This document shows, piece by piece, positions 25,985 to 35,239 of a stretch of DNA of 64,000 nt. The notes under the pieces were generated by a model. The model searched no databases and had not been told where the DNA came from. It was given only the letters and a program-made list of their open reading frames with translations. The position numbers and the translations under genes are program-made. Positions within the stretch are counted from its first letter, which is position 1. Every line of letters begins with the position of its first letter. This DNA is from Bacillus sp. OV322 (lineage in GTDB: Bacteria; Bacillota; Bacilli; Bacillales; DSM-1321): assembly GCF_900112495.1 (NCBI RefSeq), contig NZ_FOMA01000007.1:186001-250000 (forward strand). The letters are read 5' to 3'.

Positions 25985-26480
25985 CTATCGTGTCATCTTC
26001 TGGCGAAAAAAATTATGTTCATATTCTTTTACAAGCTGAAACGCAAACGATTTAATAATACCTTTATCCCTGCACGTCCGTACATCATTTTTATCGGAAT
26101 ATGCATGTCCATGCAGACCTTCTTTGTTAAACAATTGTTTGAATATCCAATTTGGCGAATCAGCTTTTTCCAGTTTATTCGTTTTTCTGCTTGACGCACT
26201 TAACCAATTCAAGCGTTCTGTGAAAATTTTAGTTTTACATTCAGGGTTAGCACAATACCATTTTTGCAGAAGAACAGTCAGGTGAACCGAATGCCCTGAA
26301 ACTGGAAGATCATCTACGCTCCAGGCATAACGACTATGACGGCGGTGTGATAACCGCTTACATTTCGGGCACTGAGCATGTGTTGAACAGACTTTTAGAA
26401 CGGCAAACAGTTTCTCAGACTCCATCAAAGTATGAATAACTTTAACATTTTCATCAAATGTAAATATCTCTTCAATCCCC
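25985..26480 (-). pseudogene. Truncated ISL3-family transposase remnant
   Basis: The minus-strand frame opens with IEEIFTFDENVKVIHTLMES without a proper start and continues into the zinc-finger region typical of ISL3 transposases: CPKCKRLSHRRHSRY and WYCANPECKTKIFTERLNWL. After SRKTNKLEKA the correct sequence continues in the next frame (KLIRQIGYSNNCLTKKVC), so there is a frameshift; the catalytic DDE part is absent. No terminal inverted repeats were found. It follows padR directly and may have displaced padR's usual downstream partner. Confidence 0.65.
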
Positions 26481-26491
26481 GAAAGATCATA

Positions 26492-26833
26492 CTACATTCC
26501 CAAGATATCAATAATAGCCTCACATTTTTCAACCAGGGATTGAAGCCTCTTATATTCCAGGGTAACGACAACTTTCCCAAGATCGGTAAGGATATAGCTT
26601 TTTCTTCGTTCCTGCTCGTTCTCCTGTCCATCTATTTTTACAATAAGTCCTTCTTTTTCAAGCTTGCTGAGTGCGCCGTACAGCGTACCAGGACCGAGTT
26701 TTACTTCTCCATTGCTCATTTCCTCTACTCTCTGCATAATGCCATATCCATGCAGCGGCTCTCCCAAAACAAGCAAAATATAAAAAGTGGAATGTGTAAG
26801 CGGCAAGAAATTTTCAGCTTTCTTTCTCATCAT
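26492..26833 (-). CDS. PadR-family transcriptional regulator
   Basis: 113 residues: a winged helix with the PadR core LTHSTFYILLVLGEPLHGYG, GPGTLYGALSKLEKEGLI and RRKSYILTDLGK, plus a C-terminal dimer helix. PadR proteins repress neighbouring efflux or detoxification genes and release DNA on ligand binding. It lies on the same strand downstream of a two-gene ABC exporter but beyond that operon's terminator. Two adjacent ATGs are possible starts. The last segment (CEAIIDILGM) ends just before the transposase remnant; the length is normal for the short PadR-s1 type. Confidence 0.85.
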   Translation of the reverse strand: MMRKKAENFLPLTHSTFYILLVLGEPLHGYGIMQRVEEMSNGEVKLGPGTLYGALSKLEKEGLIVKIDGQENEQERRKSYILTDLGKVVVTLEYKRLQSLVEKCEAIIDILGM

Positions 26834-26972
26834 TAAGCCCCCTAGCGTTGCTTCGAACTGTTATATATCGTCAAGCGATATATTAATCCTTTTATTAGCA
26901 CAAATCAATCATGATAGAACTATAATCCTCTCCCAGAAAAGACATATCAGAAAAAGCGAATGGCGTACACAG

Positions 26973-27014
26973 CCGGAAAATGAAAAAAGGAAACAAAATG
27001 TTCCCTTTTTCCGG
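26973..27014 (-). terminator. Terminator of the ABC exporter operon
   Basis: CCGGAAAA..AAAAAGGAAACA and TGTTCCCTTTTTCCGG pair around a short loop; on the minus strand T-rich sequence lies in the 3' arm. About 20 bases after the exporter stop. Confidence 0.6.
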
Positions 27015-27034
27015 TGTCCGCCCGCTAAATAAAT

Positions 27035-28828
27035 TTATGATATCGATTTATCCAGCTGACTGCTGTAAAGCCCAAAATAAAATCCTTTTTTATTTAAAAG
27101 CTCTTCGTGTGAGCCTCTTTCAATAATCCGCCCCTCCTGCAGGACAAGGATTTGATCTGCCTGCTGAATGGTGTTCAGCCTGTGGGCAATCACAAAACTT
27201 GTTCTTCCTTTCATCAGGCGCTTTAGTGCTTCCTGGATCTTCAACTCTGTTATTGTGTCAATGCTGCTTGTTGCTTCATCCAGGATCAGAATTGATGGAT
27301 CTGCCAATAGTGCGCGTGCGATGGATAGGAGCTGCCTTTGCCCCTGTGAAATTCCTCCTCCATCCTGTTTAAGAACGGTATTATAGGAATTGGGAAGTTT
27401 GGCGATAAAAGAATGGGCATTTGCCATTTCTGCGGCTTCCCTGACTTCTTCATCCGTTGCATTCAACCTTCCATACCGGATATTTTCCATGATTGTTCCC
27501 TGGAAAAGGAACGAATCCTGCAGAACAAAACCCATATGACGGCGCAGACTGGCCCGTTTGGCCTCGGTAATTTCATAACCGTCGACGAAAATGCTGCCTG
27601 AATCAGGCTCGTAAAATCTTGACAGCAAATTAATGATCGTGGTCTTACCCGCTCCCGTCGGTCCCACAAGCGCCACGGTTTCTCCCTGTGACACATGGAA
27701 GGAAACATCTTCAATAGTGCTGCTTCCTTTTTCATAAGAAAATGATACATGTTCGAAATTTACTTCGCCCTCTATTTTTTCAAAAACGAGGGGTTTCTTT
27801 TCGTCCTTCTCCTCAACTTCTTCATCTAATATTTCAAATACACGCTCTGCTCCTGCAATTGCCGAAAGCAGGGTATTAAACTGGTTAGCCAAGTCGTTCA
27901 AAGGGCGTGTGAATTGCCTGGAATACTCGGTAAAAATAACAATGACCCCAATTGAGATCATCCCTTTTACCGCAAGGAACCCTCCTACTCCCGCAATGAT
28001 CGCAAAGCTGAGATTATTCAGTGTATTCATCAGTTTGGGGATGAAACCCGAATAAGCCTGGGCAAGATAACCGGATTTTTTTAGTTTTTCACTTTTGGCA
28101 ATAAAGTCAGCAGTCACCTTTTCTTCTTGTGAAAAAGCCTTAATAATCCTCTGCCCTGACATTGTTTCTTCAATGAATCCGTTCAGCTCGCCGATGTTGC
28201 GCTGCTGCTGCTGAAACAGCCTGCTTGTTCTTGCAGTAATCCACTTCATGCCGAAGAACATCAGCGGCACGATCAATAAAGTGAGCAGGGTGAGCATTGG
28301 GCTAAGCCATAGCATTACACTAATCGTCCCCAACAGAGTAAGAAGGCTTGAGAATAGCTGAATGACTGAGCTGTTTAACGTAGAACTTACGTTTTCAATA
28401 TCATTGGTAACCCTGCTCATCAGTTCACCATGCTGCCGCTTATCAAAAAACGGAATCGGAAGCATGTGAAGATGCCTGAACAGCTGATTCCGCATCGTAT
28501 ACACCGTTTCCTGGGCAATCCCGATCATCCAATAATTCTGCAGCCAGGTAGTAAGGGAATACAGGATATAAACGAGAAGCAAACCACAAAGCAGGCCAAT
28601 AAGCCCGCTGCTGTTTTTTCCCACAATATTATGATCGATTGCCCTTCCGACAAGGTATGGACCAAGCAACCCGAAGGCTGAACTTGCTACGACCATAAGC
28701 ATGACAAGTGCTAACATCCCTTTTTTTACGGCCAGGTATCTCCAGATCAATCGAATCGTTCTCATGGAGTTTTTTGGTTTGGAATTTTTATTTTTCCCTC
28801 CATTAGAAGGATGAGCTATTCTTCTCAA
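27035..28828 (-). CDS. ABC exporter half-transporter, second subunit (YfiC/BmrD-like)
   Basis: Start placed at a TTG with AAGGAGGG 8 bases upstream, overlapping the previous gene by 26 bp; the longer frame to 28882 lies wholly inside that gene. 597 residues: six-helix exporter domain, then an ATPase with Walker A LVGPTGAGKTTII, Walker B ILILDEATSSID (catalytic Glu present) and a non-standard signature, ISQGQRQ in place of LSGGQ. Together with its partner it forms a heterodimeric multidrug-type exporter with one full and one degenerate ATP site, as in BmrCD and TM287/288. Confidence 0.88.
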   Translation of the reverse strand: MRRIAHPSNGGKNKNSKPKNSMRTIRLIWRYLAVKKGMLALVMLMVVASSAFGLLGPYLVGRAIDHNIVGKNSSGLIGLLCGLLLVYILYSLTTWLQNYWMIGIAQETVYTMRNQLFRHLHMLPIPFFDKRQHGELMSRVTNDIENVSSTLNSSVIQLFSSLLTLLGTISVMLWLSPMLTLLTLLIVPLMFFGMKWITARTSRLFQQQQRNIGELNGFIEETMSGQRIIKAFSQEEKVTADFIAKSEKLKKSGYLAQAYSGFIPKLMNTLNNLSFAIIAGVGGFLAVKGMISIGVIVIFTEYSRQFTRPLNDLANQFNTLLSAIAGAERVFEILDEEVEEKDEKKPLVFEKIEGEVNFEHVSFSYEKGSSTIEDVSFHVSQGETVALVGPTGAGKTTIINLLSRFYEPDSGSIFVDGYEITEAKRASLRRHMGFVLQDSFLFQGTIMENIRYGRLNATDEEVREAAEMANAHSFIAKLPNSYNTVLKQDGGGISQGQRQLLSIARALLADPSILILDEATSSIDTITELKIQEALKRLMKGRTSFVIAHRLNTIQQADQILVLQEGRIIERGSHEELLNKKGFYFGLYSSQLDKSIS

Positions 28829-30563
28829 TGTGCATGCCCTCCTTTCCAAACTGTGATGCGGCAATCTGCTGATACAGTTCATTCTCGCTTAACAAGGTTT
28901 CATGCGTTCCTTTTGCAATCATTTCCCCGTCCTGCATAAGAAGTATGGAATCTGCTGCCATTGCTGTGCTGACTTTTTGGGTAATGATCAATGTGGTTGA
29001 CGTATATTGATTGAGTGCTGTTAAAAGCTTTGCTTCTGTTTTCAAATCCAGTGCGCTCGTACTGTCATCCAAGAGCAGGATTTTCGGGCGCCGCACTAGT
29101 GCTCTTGCAATGGAAAGCCTCTGTTTTTGCCCTCCAGATAGATTAACGCCTTTTTGGCCCAGCAATGTATCATACTGGTTAGGTAGCTTCATGATTGACT
29201 CGTGAATTTGAGCATTTTTGGCTGCTTCCAATATTTCTTCAGAAGATGCCCCTTCCTTTCCCCATGCAATATTCTCCCTGATCGATCCCGAAAAAAGAAG
29301 GGATTCCTGTGGCACATACCCGATCTGCTTACGGAGATGATCAAGCTTAAATGACTTTATATCAAGGTTATCCAGCATAATGGTTCCCTGATTCACATCA
29401 AAAAGACGGGGAATAAGCTGGAACAGCGAGGTTTTTCCAGAACCAGTGGCACCTAGGATGGCCACAGTCTCCCCTGCTTCTGCCGTGAAGCTAATATTCT
29501 TTAAAACAGATTCTTCGCTCCCAGGATACGAAAAGAAAACAGATTTAAATTCGACTTTTCCCGTATTCACATCATTGCCTGCCCTGCTTTCTGCTGTGTC
29601 CAGCAAATCAACTTCTGTGTCAAATACTTCATTCACCCGCTCAACAGAAGCCTTGGCTCTTGATAATGACATGATCAGCCAGGAAAAAACAGAAAATGAT
29701 GCTGTTATTCTGGTAGCGTAATTCACAATCGCCACTACTTCCCCGACTTTTATGTCACCAGTTTGGATATGCTTAGATCCAATCCATAGAATGACGAGAA
29801 CAGAAATATTCATCACCATCAGCAAAAATGGCATTGTGGTTTCTATAAGACGAAGTGATGAGGACGTTTTTTCTCTTAAAGTATCGTTCGCCTTATCAAA
29901 ACGGTCTTCTTCATAATCATTGCGGAGAAAAGCCTTAATCAATCTCATCCCAGTCAGATTTTCACGCATCACACTATTGACGCTGTCCAGCTTTCCCTGA
30001 ACAGTTCGGAATAGCCTTCCAGCATGTTTCATCACTTGAGAAATAAACAAAACAAGGATAGGGATGGAAATTACCAATACGAACGCTAATTTCATATTCA
30101 CAGTCAGTGCCATAATGGCTCCTCCTATGACAATCAAGGGCGCCCGCATCATGATCCGCAAGCTCATAAAAACCGTGTTCTGAAGGACGGTCACATCATT
30201 CGTCATCCTTGTAATCAAGGATGACGTAGGAAATTTTGTTAAGTTGGTAAACGAAAATGATTGAACCTTCTCGAATAATTGCTTTCTAATGTCATAACCA
30301 AAGCTTTGTGAGACATGTGAGGCAGTGAAGGAATTGATGATTCCACCCGCAAATGCAAACAAAGATACCCCTACTATCACCATTCCCCAGAGCATGACCA
30401 CCGATAAATCCTTCTTCAAAATCCCCTCATCAATAATCTTTGCCATTAACAGAGGCTGAAGCAGTTCAACGCCCAGCTCAACAAGCATTAATATGACCGC
30501 AAAGCCCATCGGGATGCGATATGGCCTTAAAAACGAAAAAACCTTTTTCATGTCTGTCACCAT
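28803..30563 (-). CDS. ABC exporter half-transporter, first subunit (YfiB/BmrC-like)
   Basis: 586 residues: six-helix exporter domain and ATPase. Walker A is ILGATGSGKTSLF and the signature NLSGGQKQR is canonical, but Walker B is ILLLDDSTSALD, with Asp where the catalytic Glu should be. This pairs with the degenerate signature of the second subunit to make one non-hydrolysing site. The start is uncertain: ATG 30563, the next GTG, or ATG 30551 (GGTGA 5 bases upstream). First gene of the pair; substrates probably drugs or lipids. The PadR gene downstream is a candidate regulator. Confidence 0.88.
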   Translation of the reverse strand: MVTDMKKVFSFLRPYRIPMGFAVILMLVELGVELLQPLLMAKIIDEGILKKDLSVVMLWGMVIVGVSLFAFAGGIINSFTASHVSQSFGYDIRKQLFEKVQSFSFTNLTKFPTSSLITRMTNDVTVLQNTVFMSLRIMMRAPLIVIGGAIMALTVNMKLAFVLVISIPILVLFISQVMKHAGRLFRTVQGKLDSVNSVMRENLTGMRLIKAFLRNDYEEDRFDKANDTLREKTSSSLRLIETTMPFLLMVMNISVLVILWIGSKHIQTGDIKVGEVVAIVNYATRITASFSVFSWLIMSLSRAKASVERVNEVFDTEVDLLDTAESRAGNDVNTGKVEFKSVFFSYPGSEESVLKNISFTAEAGETVAILGATGSGKTSLFQLIPRLFDVNQGTIMLDNLDIKSFKLDHLRKQIGYVPQESLLFSGSIRENIAWGKEGASSEEILEAAKNAQIHESIMKLPNQYDTLLGQKGVNLSGGQKQRLSIARALVRRPKILLLDDSTSALDLKTEAKLLTALNQYTSTTLIITQKVSTAMAADSILLMQDGEMIAKGTHETLLSENELYQQIAASQFGKEGMHIEKNSSSF

Positions 30564-30613
30564 TCTCCCCAGAGGCCAATAGGGATCCTTTCATCTTATG
30601 TCATTATTTTAAA

Positions 30614-30816
30614 AGGCTCTTTTCTTATAGATAGTTGTTTTTTAATGTGTTCTGTACGGTAATTTCATTGTTAAGGTTGATTGGAGCGTAAGGCGGAAGA
30701 CTCCTGCTTAGATGAAACAAGTGAGACCCCGCCTCCGCAGCTGAGGATGCTCACCTGCTGCCCCGCTGAAAGCGAGCATCTGGAGCGGAAATCAATAAAG
30801 TCTGCGAAAAAAAGCC
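30614..30816 (+). mobile_element. MITE-like element, copy 2
   Basis: Left end AGGCTCTTTTCTTATAGATA, right end CGAAAAAAAGCC; core GGTTGATTGGAGCG...GGAGCGGAAATCAA. Flanks TTTTAAA and TTTTTAA (6 of 7 alike), but both are low-complexity. It lies between the ABC exporter operon and the nitroreductase promoter. Confidence 0.7.
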
Positions 30817-30958
30817 TTTTTAAAATACTTTATTATTATTTAGTCAAACTAATATCTTGAATTCTCCGCGTTTCCTTCTCCATATCATACAATGTTTGAT
30901 CAGGATTTTAAATAATCAGAATTTATTTTTTCACTGATCATGTTTTTAAAACATAGAC

Positions 30959-30988
30959 TTGACATTGGTAAATGAACATGGGAATAAT
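30959..30988 (+). promoter_or_regulatory. Sigma-A promoter of the nitroreductase gene
   Basis: TTGACA, 18 bases, AATAAT. The Fur box begins 5 bases after the -10. Confidence 0.6.
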
Positions 30989-30992
30989 TAAA

Positions 30993-31007
30993 TGATAATG
31001 ATTTTCA
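30993..31007. promoter_or_regulatory. Fur box
   Basis: TGATAATGATTTTCA differs at one base from the 7-1-7 Fur consensus TGATAATnATTATCA. Its place at the transcription start predicts repression when iron is plentiful. Confidence 0.75.
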
Positions 31008-31092
31008 ATTAGTTTGCTGATTAACGAAAGATGCGAGGCTGCAAATCTTCATATTTATATCATTTGCCTGCATTTATAAAGGAGAAATGAAC

Positions 31093-31653
31093 ATGGAGCT
31101 TAAAGAAATCATAAAAGATCGCCGGAGTATTAAAGTATTTAAAGAACAGCCTGTTTCAGCCGATTTGATCCAAGAACTACTCCGGACTGCCGTATGGGTG
31201 CCTAATCATAAAATGACCCAGCCATGGAGATTTATATTGGTACAGGGAGAAAGCAAAAAAAAGCTTGCAGAAGCAAGCAGAACCTTCAATGCAGCTAAAG
31301 AACGAGATCCTGAGAAGAAAAACGAAGCGGGACAGCGGGCATACGATAAATTAAAAAATGTTCCTATGTTTTTAATCGTAGTGATGAAGGAAGATCCAAA
31401 TATTAGTATGAGAGAAGAAGATTACGCGGCTACAAGCTGCCTCATTCATAATTTCAGCTTGCTTGCCTGGGAACAGGGCATTGGCATGATCTGGGAAACT
31501 TATGGAATGATTCACAGCCATGAATTCCGGAATGCAGCCGGTGTTGCTCCCGGCGAACGAATTGTTGGATCCCTGCATATCGGGTATCCCGAAAAAATCC
31601 CTTCCCCCCGTGAAAGAAAACCGCTTGAAGAGCTACTGACTATACTGCCCTGA
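31093..31653 (+). CDS. Nitroreductase-family FMN oxidoreductase
   Basis: 186 residues from the ATG at 31093 (GGAG 8 bases upstream; the ATG at 31087 is too close). N-terminal IKDRRSIKVFKEQPVS with the FMN-contacting RRS, then VPNHKMTQPWRFILVQG and the C-terminal GSLHIGYPEKIPSPRERKPL are family hallmarks, closest to small YdjA-type nitroreductases. It uses NAD(P)H to reduce flavin-accessible compounds. Promoter plus Fur box upstream suggest a role in iron limitation, for example as a flavin or ferric-siderophore reductase; that role is inferred. Confidence 0.88.
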   Translation: MELKEIIKDRRSIKVFKEQPVSADLIQELLRTAVWVPNHKMTQPWRFILVQGESKKKLAEASRTFNAAKERDPEKKNEAGQRAYDKLKNVPMFLIVVMKEDPNISMREEDYAATSCLIHNFSLLAWEQGIGMIWETYGMIHSHEFRNAAGVAPGERIVGSLHIGYPEKIPSPRERKPLEELLTILP

Positions 31654-31713
31654 ACGAAAAAGCCTCCTGAATGATGAAGGCTCCCAAATGATTCAATCGG
31701 CAAAAAAAATAGA

Positions 31714-31741
31714 GAAGACAGCTGTCAGGCCAGCTGTCTTC
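31714..31741 (-). terminator. Terminator of the lnr operon
   Basis: GAAGACAGCTG and CAGCTGTCTTC form a perfect 11-bp stem with a 6-base loop; on the minus strand TCTATTTTTTTT follows. It begins 4 bases after the lnrN stop. Confidence 0.88.
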
Positions 31742-31744
31742 AAA

Positions 31745-32902
31745 TTATATTCTGATTTTCCTTATGCCAATCACCAGAAAGACTGCAGCAAATAAAAGCA
31801 GGACCTCTACGTTATGCATGTTATCCAAGATTGATGCATTCAGGGAAATTTCATTAAAGCCCCGCATCGCCCATGTTTGCGGCAGGAATTCTGCAATTTT
31901 CTGCATAAAGGGAGGTTCGATTTCAAGGGGCCAGTAAACTCCGCTGATCATGCAGGTTGAAATGACGAGAAGATTGCCAAACGCTGATTGCTGTTCAGCC
32001 GTCCTTGCTGTTCCCGCTATAATCAATCCCAGGCCGACAATGGCCAAAAGCATTGCCGATACGTGAATGAAAAGAACAAGAGGATTGCCCCAATTCACAT
32101 CAAACAGATAATGTGTGAGCACCATAAGTGTCCCGAACTGAATCCACCCTAAGATAAAGAAGGAAAGCAAATACCCACTGGCTATGGAAGCCCTTTTAGC
32201 AGGCGCAATGAGCAAGCGATGCCAGACACCATTATTACGGGCTTCTAAAATAGTTCCTGTCACACTCATCATGACAATCATGACAAACATGATGGACATC
32301 CCTGAAGCACTGGCAGATATTTTTGAAGCCTGATTGTCATTTTGATGATCGTAAACCGTAATCCTTTCTATTTTTTGTGAGGGATCCTTTGTTTCATTTG
32401 CCAGCTTCCCATACATTTCCCTTACATCCCCGCCGCTGTACCTGCTCCAGGCATTTGACGCAGCAAGATTCATTTTCATTTTTGTTAAAGAGGCGGATAA
32501 GCTTCCAGTCACCGTTCCACTGGATGTGAATTCAGGGATTTTCTGGAAAGAGATGGCAGGGTCTTGTTCTGCCTTCAGCTTTTCTTCAAAATCCTTTGGT
32601 ATTTTAATCATGCCCTCCGCTTTTTTGTTTTCAAGCATTTTCTCCGCTTGCGCTGAAGTTGACTTCTCCAGTGTGAAATATGGATTGTCTTTCCTCATCT
32701 CCCTGCCTAACTCCTTAGAAAGAAATGTTCCGTCCTGATCCACCAGCAGTATTTTCAGCTTTTGGCTTCCTCCGTCCCCGCCAAGGATGTTTCCAAAAAG
32801 AAGCGTGAATAATAATGGCATGGCAAACATCGTCAAATAGCTTCTTCGTTTTTTTAGTATTAATCCGATTTCAGCACTGCATATATTCCAGGCTTTTCTC
32901 AT
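31745..32902 (-). CDS. lnrN: ABC-2 type permease, LnrN-like
   Basis: 385 residues from the ATG with GGGGGA 6 bases upstream; the frame extended to 33052 runs into the preceding gene. ABC-2 layout: a first helix at ~20-40 (YLTMFAMPLLFTLLFGNIL), a ~150-residue extracellular domain, then five helices and the conserved GVYWPLEIEPPFMQKIAEFL motif before the last helix. One of two permeases of an exporter with LnrL. B. subtilis lnrLMN exports linear polyene antibiotics (linearmycins). The same order with a DesK-type kinase and NarL-type regulator supports the assignment. Confidence 0.85.
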   Translation of the reverse strand: MRKAWNICSAEIGLILKKRRSYLTMFAMPLLFTLLFGNILGGDGGSQKLKILLVDQDGTFLSKELGREMRKDNPYFTLEKSTSAQAEKMLENKKAEGMIKIPKDFEEKLKAEQDPAISFQKIPEFTSSGTVTGSLSASLTKMKMNLAASNAWSRYSGGDVREMYGKLANETKDPSQKIERITVYDHQNDNQASKISASASGMSIMFVMIVMMSVTGTILEARNNGVWHRLLIAPAKRASIASGYLLSFFILGWIQFGTLMVLTHYLFDVNWGNPLVLFIHVSAMLLAIVGLGLIIAGTARTAEQQSAFGNLLVISTCMISGVYWPLEIEPPFMQKIAEFLPQTWAMRGFNEISLNASILDNMHNVEVLLLFAAVFLVIGIRKIRI

Positions 32903-32913
32903 GCCCAATCCCC

Positions 32914-34122
32914 CTATCCAATCTTTCTTCCAAGCTTCCAGGTTCCTGCAAACAGCGATAATACTCCAATTCCTGCCAATACTCCAAATCCAGCATATAA
33001 GCCGTTCCAGTCTGTTCCAGACATCACATCCAAAAAGCCTGTAATTGCCCAATGATTAGGGGTAAATGCTGATATAGCCTGAAGAGCATCAGGAAAGGCA
33101 TAAATCGGCAGCATGGAGCCTCCCAATATCGCCATAATCTGAAGTCCGACACTTCCGATTAAATCTGCTGTCTTTATATCAGATATGAAGGCCGCTATAA
33201 TCATAGATAAACCAGATACAGCAAACGAGTAAAATAGTCCAATAGATATTACCTGCAGATTATTGCCGCCCCAATTCACATGTAAGAAAAGGGAAGTCAC
33301 CATGAAAAATAGTGTAAACTGGATAAATGAAAATAGCCATGTGCCAAGAAATTTACCTATAAGGACTGACATCCCTCTAGTTGGCGATATCAGCAGCCTT
33401 GAAAGAGTTTCGGTCGTTTTTTCGTTCAATAAAGACTTAGCTCCTATTGTAATATTATAAAGCAGAAACATGGCACACATAGCAGCGGCATAATATTGTT
33501 TTGAATCCACCATTTTTTTGCCGATGGATATCTCGGCTATTTGCGGCTCCTGTTCTCCGGCCTTCATTATTTCACTTCTTACATCTTTGGCAGCACTCTT
33601 TAAATCGGGCTGATTGGAAGAAACCTGTTTCACGGCCGCTAAGTCCCCCATAACAGCCTTAGTCGCAAGAGAGGTTGTTTTAACACGCTCGCTGAATGAT
33701 GTAAGCAAGGACTCTGCTACTTGAGACCGGATTTTTTTATCAGGATCGCTGAATATTTTCACCTTTTTCAGTTCTCCTTCATTTAAACCTGAACTCCAAT
33801 TGGCAGGAATGGCTATGCCTGCATCGATTTTTTTTGATTTCAGCAGGCTTTCCAGACTGCTTTCACTATCTGCTGATTTAATGTTTATAAAATCAAGTTT
33901 CTTCAGCACCTCATCTTTAAATGACTTTGAAAGCGGATCACCGTCAGCTGCGTAAAAGCCAATTGTTGTATCCTGGATTCCGTCATCTCCTGCCATGACG
34001 GTCTTTAGTGCTGTGCCAAGAATGGCAGTCAAAACCAGCGGCATAATCAGCATCATCAGAAACCCTCTGCGGTCCGTAATCCGTATCTTGAAGTCCTTCC
34101 ATGCTATGGCAATAATTTTCAT
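32914..34122 (-). CDS. lnrM: ABC-2 type permease, LnrM-like
   Basis: 402 residues, ATG with GGGAGG 8 bases upstream, 14 bp after lnrL and 11 bp before lnrN. N-terminal helix, a ~160-residue extracytoplasmic domain, five C-terminal helices and the GSMLPIYAFPDALQAISAFT motif that mirrors the one in LnrN. The two permeases are paralogues and probably form a heterodimeric channel. In the family these export amphipathic polyenes out of the membrane. Confidence 0.86.
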   Translation of the reverse strand: MKIIAIAWKDFKIRITDRRGFLMMLIMPLVLTAILGTALKTVMAGDDGIQDTTIGFYAADGDPLSKSFKDEVLKKLDFINIKSADSESSLESLLKSKKIDAGIAIPANWSSGLNEGELKKVKIFSDPDKKIRSQVAESLLTSFSERVKTTSLATKAVMGDLAAVKQVSSNQPDLKSAAKDVRSEIMKAGEQEPQIAEISIGKKMVDSKQYYAAAMCAMFLLYNITIGAKSLLNEKTTETLSRLLISPTRGMSVLIGKFLGTWLFSFIQFTLFFMVTSLFLHVNWGGNNLQVISIGLFYSFAVSGLSMIIAAFISDIKTADLIGSVGLQIMAILGGSMLPIYAFPDALQAISAFTPNHWAITGFLDVMSGTDWNGLYAGFGVLAGIGVLSLFAGTWKLGRKIG

Positions 34123-34136
34123 GAATAAAACCTCCC

Positions 34137-35072
34137 TTAATCGCGCAATGAGCGGCCCGTTAATTGAAGAAACAAGCTTTCTAAATTAGGATCTTTTCTT
34201 TCGAATGATAATACCTCTGCGCCTGACTCCATACAGCATGACAAAATCCCAGCAGCTGCCCGTTTGTGATCCTTCACAATAATATCCAGTGAATAAGTAT
34301 CGTGATCCGCAGTGACCTTTTCTGTATCAGGAAGGCTATTTATTTTTTCAATCAATTCATTCTGAAAAGAACTGACAGACACGGTAATGACCGTTCCGCC
34401 TGCAAGGCGGCTGCATAAATCGTTTTTATCACCTATCGCAATCATCTTTCCTTGATCAACAATTCCGATTCTTTGGCATAAATACTCTACTTCCTCCATG
34501 TAATGGGATGTGTATATAATTGTCATTCCGGATTTATTCAGCATTTTCACTGTTTCCAAAATATGATTCCTTGATTGGGGGTCTATCCCTACAGTAGGTT
34601 CATCCATGATAAGCAGCTCGGGTTCATGCATCAGCGCAGCCCCGATATTAATTCTCCGCTTCATTCCCCCGGAAAATGTTTCAATTTTATCTTTAGCCCT
34701 ATCGCTTAGACCCACATATTCCAATACTTCAGCTGCCCTTTTTTTTGCCATTCTTCCTGTTAATCCATACATTCTCCCCCAGAACAGCAGGTTTTCTTTT
34801 GCCGACATAGTGGGATACAGAGCAATTTCCTGCGGAACGATGCCAATTGTCTTTTTCACCTGCATAGGTTTTTTTTTAACAGATGCATTTCCTACCGTCA
34901 CTTCGCCTGAGTCATATGGAAGCAAGCCGCAAATCATGCTGATGGTGGTTGACTTGCCTGCACCATTTGGCCCTAACAGACCAAAAGCTTCTCCTTTTGC
35001 CACTGTAAATGAAACGCCTTTGACTACCTCTTTATGAGAAAATGATTTTTTTATATCCTGAACGACCAGCAT
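34137..35072 (-). CDS. lnrL: ABC transporter ATP-binding protein, LnrL-like
   Basis: 311 residues: Walker A LLGPNGAGKSTTIS, signature FSGGMKRRINIG, Walker B LLIMDEPTVGID and the switch His in YTSHYMEE, all intact. The C-terminal ~90 residues are the usual extension of drug-resistance (DrrA-type) ATPases. First gene of the exporter part, preceded by a terminator that separates it from lnrJK, so a promoter regulated by LnrK is expected in 35080-35170. Confidence 0.88.
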   Translation of the reverse strand: MLVVQDIKKSFSHKEVVKGVSFTVAKGEAFGLLGPNGAGKSTTISMICGLLPYDSGEVTVGNASVKKKPMQVKKTIGIVPQEIALYPTMSAKENLLFWGRMYGLTGRMAKKRAAEVLEYVGLSDRAKDKIETFSGGMKRRINIGAALMHEPELLIMDEPTVGIDPQSRNHILETVKMLNKSGMTIIYTSHYMEEVEYLCQRIGIVDQGKMIAIGDKNDLCSRLAGGTVITVSVSSFQNELIEKINSLPDTEKVTADHDTYSLDIIVKDHKRAAAGILSCCMESGAEVLSFERKDPNLESLFLQLTGRSLRD

Positions 35073-35171
35073 CGGTTCATCCGCTCCTTTTGGTTTTCTA
35101 TAGTCTTCTTACTAACATCTTATTGCGTAAATGACTTTTTACCATCTCTCCAGGGATAGATTTACAGTCAT

Positions 35172-35197
35172 AAAAAAAAGACCCTTTTACAGGTCTC
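35172..35197 (-). terminator. Terminator between lnrK and lnrL
   Basis: On the minus strand AGACC, 8-base loop, GGTCT, then a run of T. It lies 43 bases after the lnrK stop and splits the regulator genes from the transporter genes. Confidence 0.6.
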
Positions 35198-35239
35198 CAT
35201 GCTTTTCTATATGCCAAAAGTCATATGCACAATCCATGC

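Noticed and set aside
25985-26480. An active insertion sequence
   Set aside because: The transposase is truncated and frameshifted, the catalytic domain is missing and no terminal inverted repeats were found.
34606-35037. 143-codon plus-strand frame
   Set aside because: Antisense to the lnrL ATPase with no start signals of its own.
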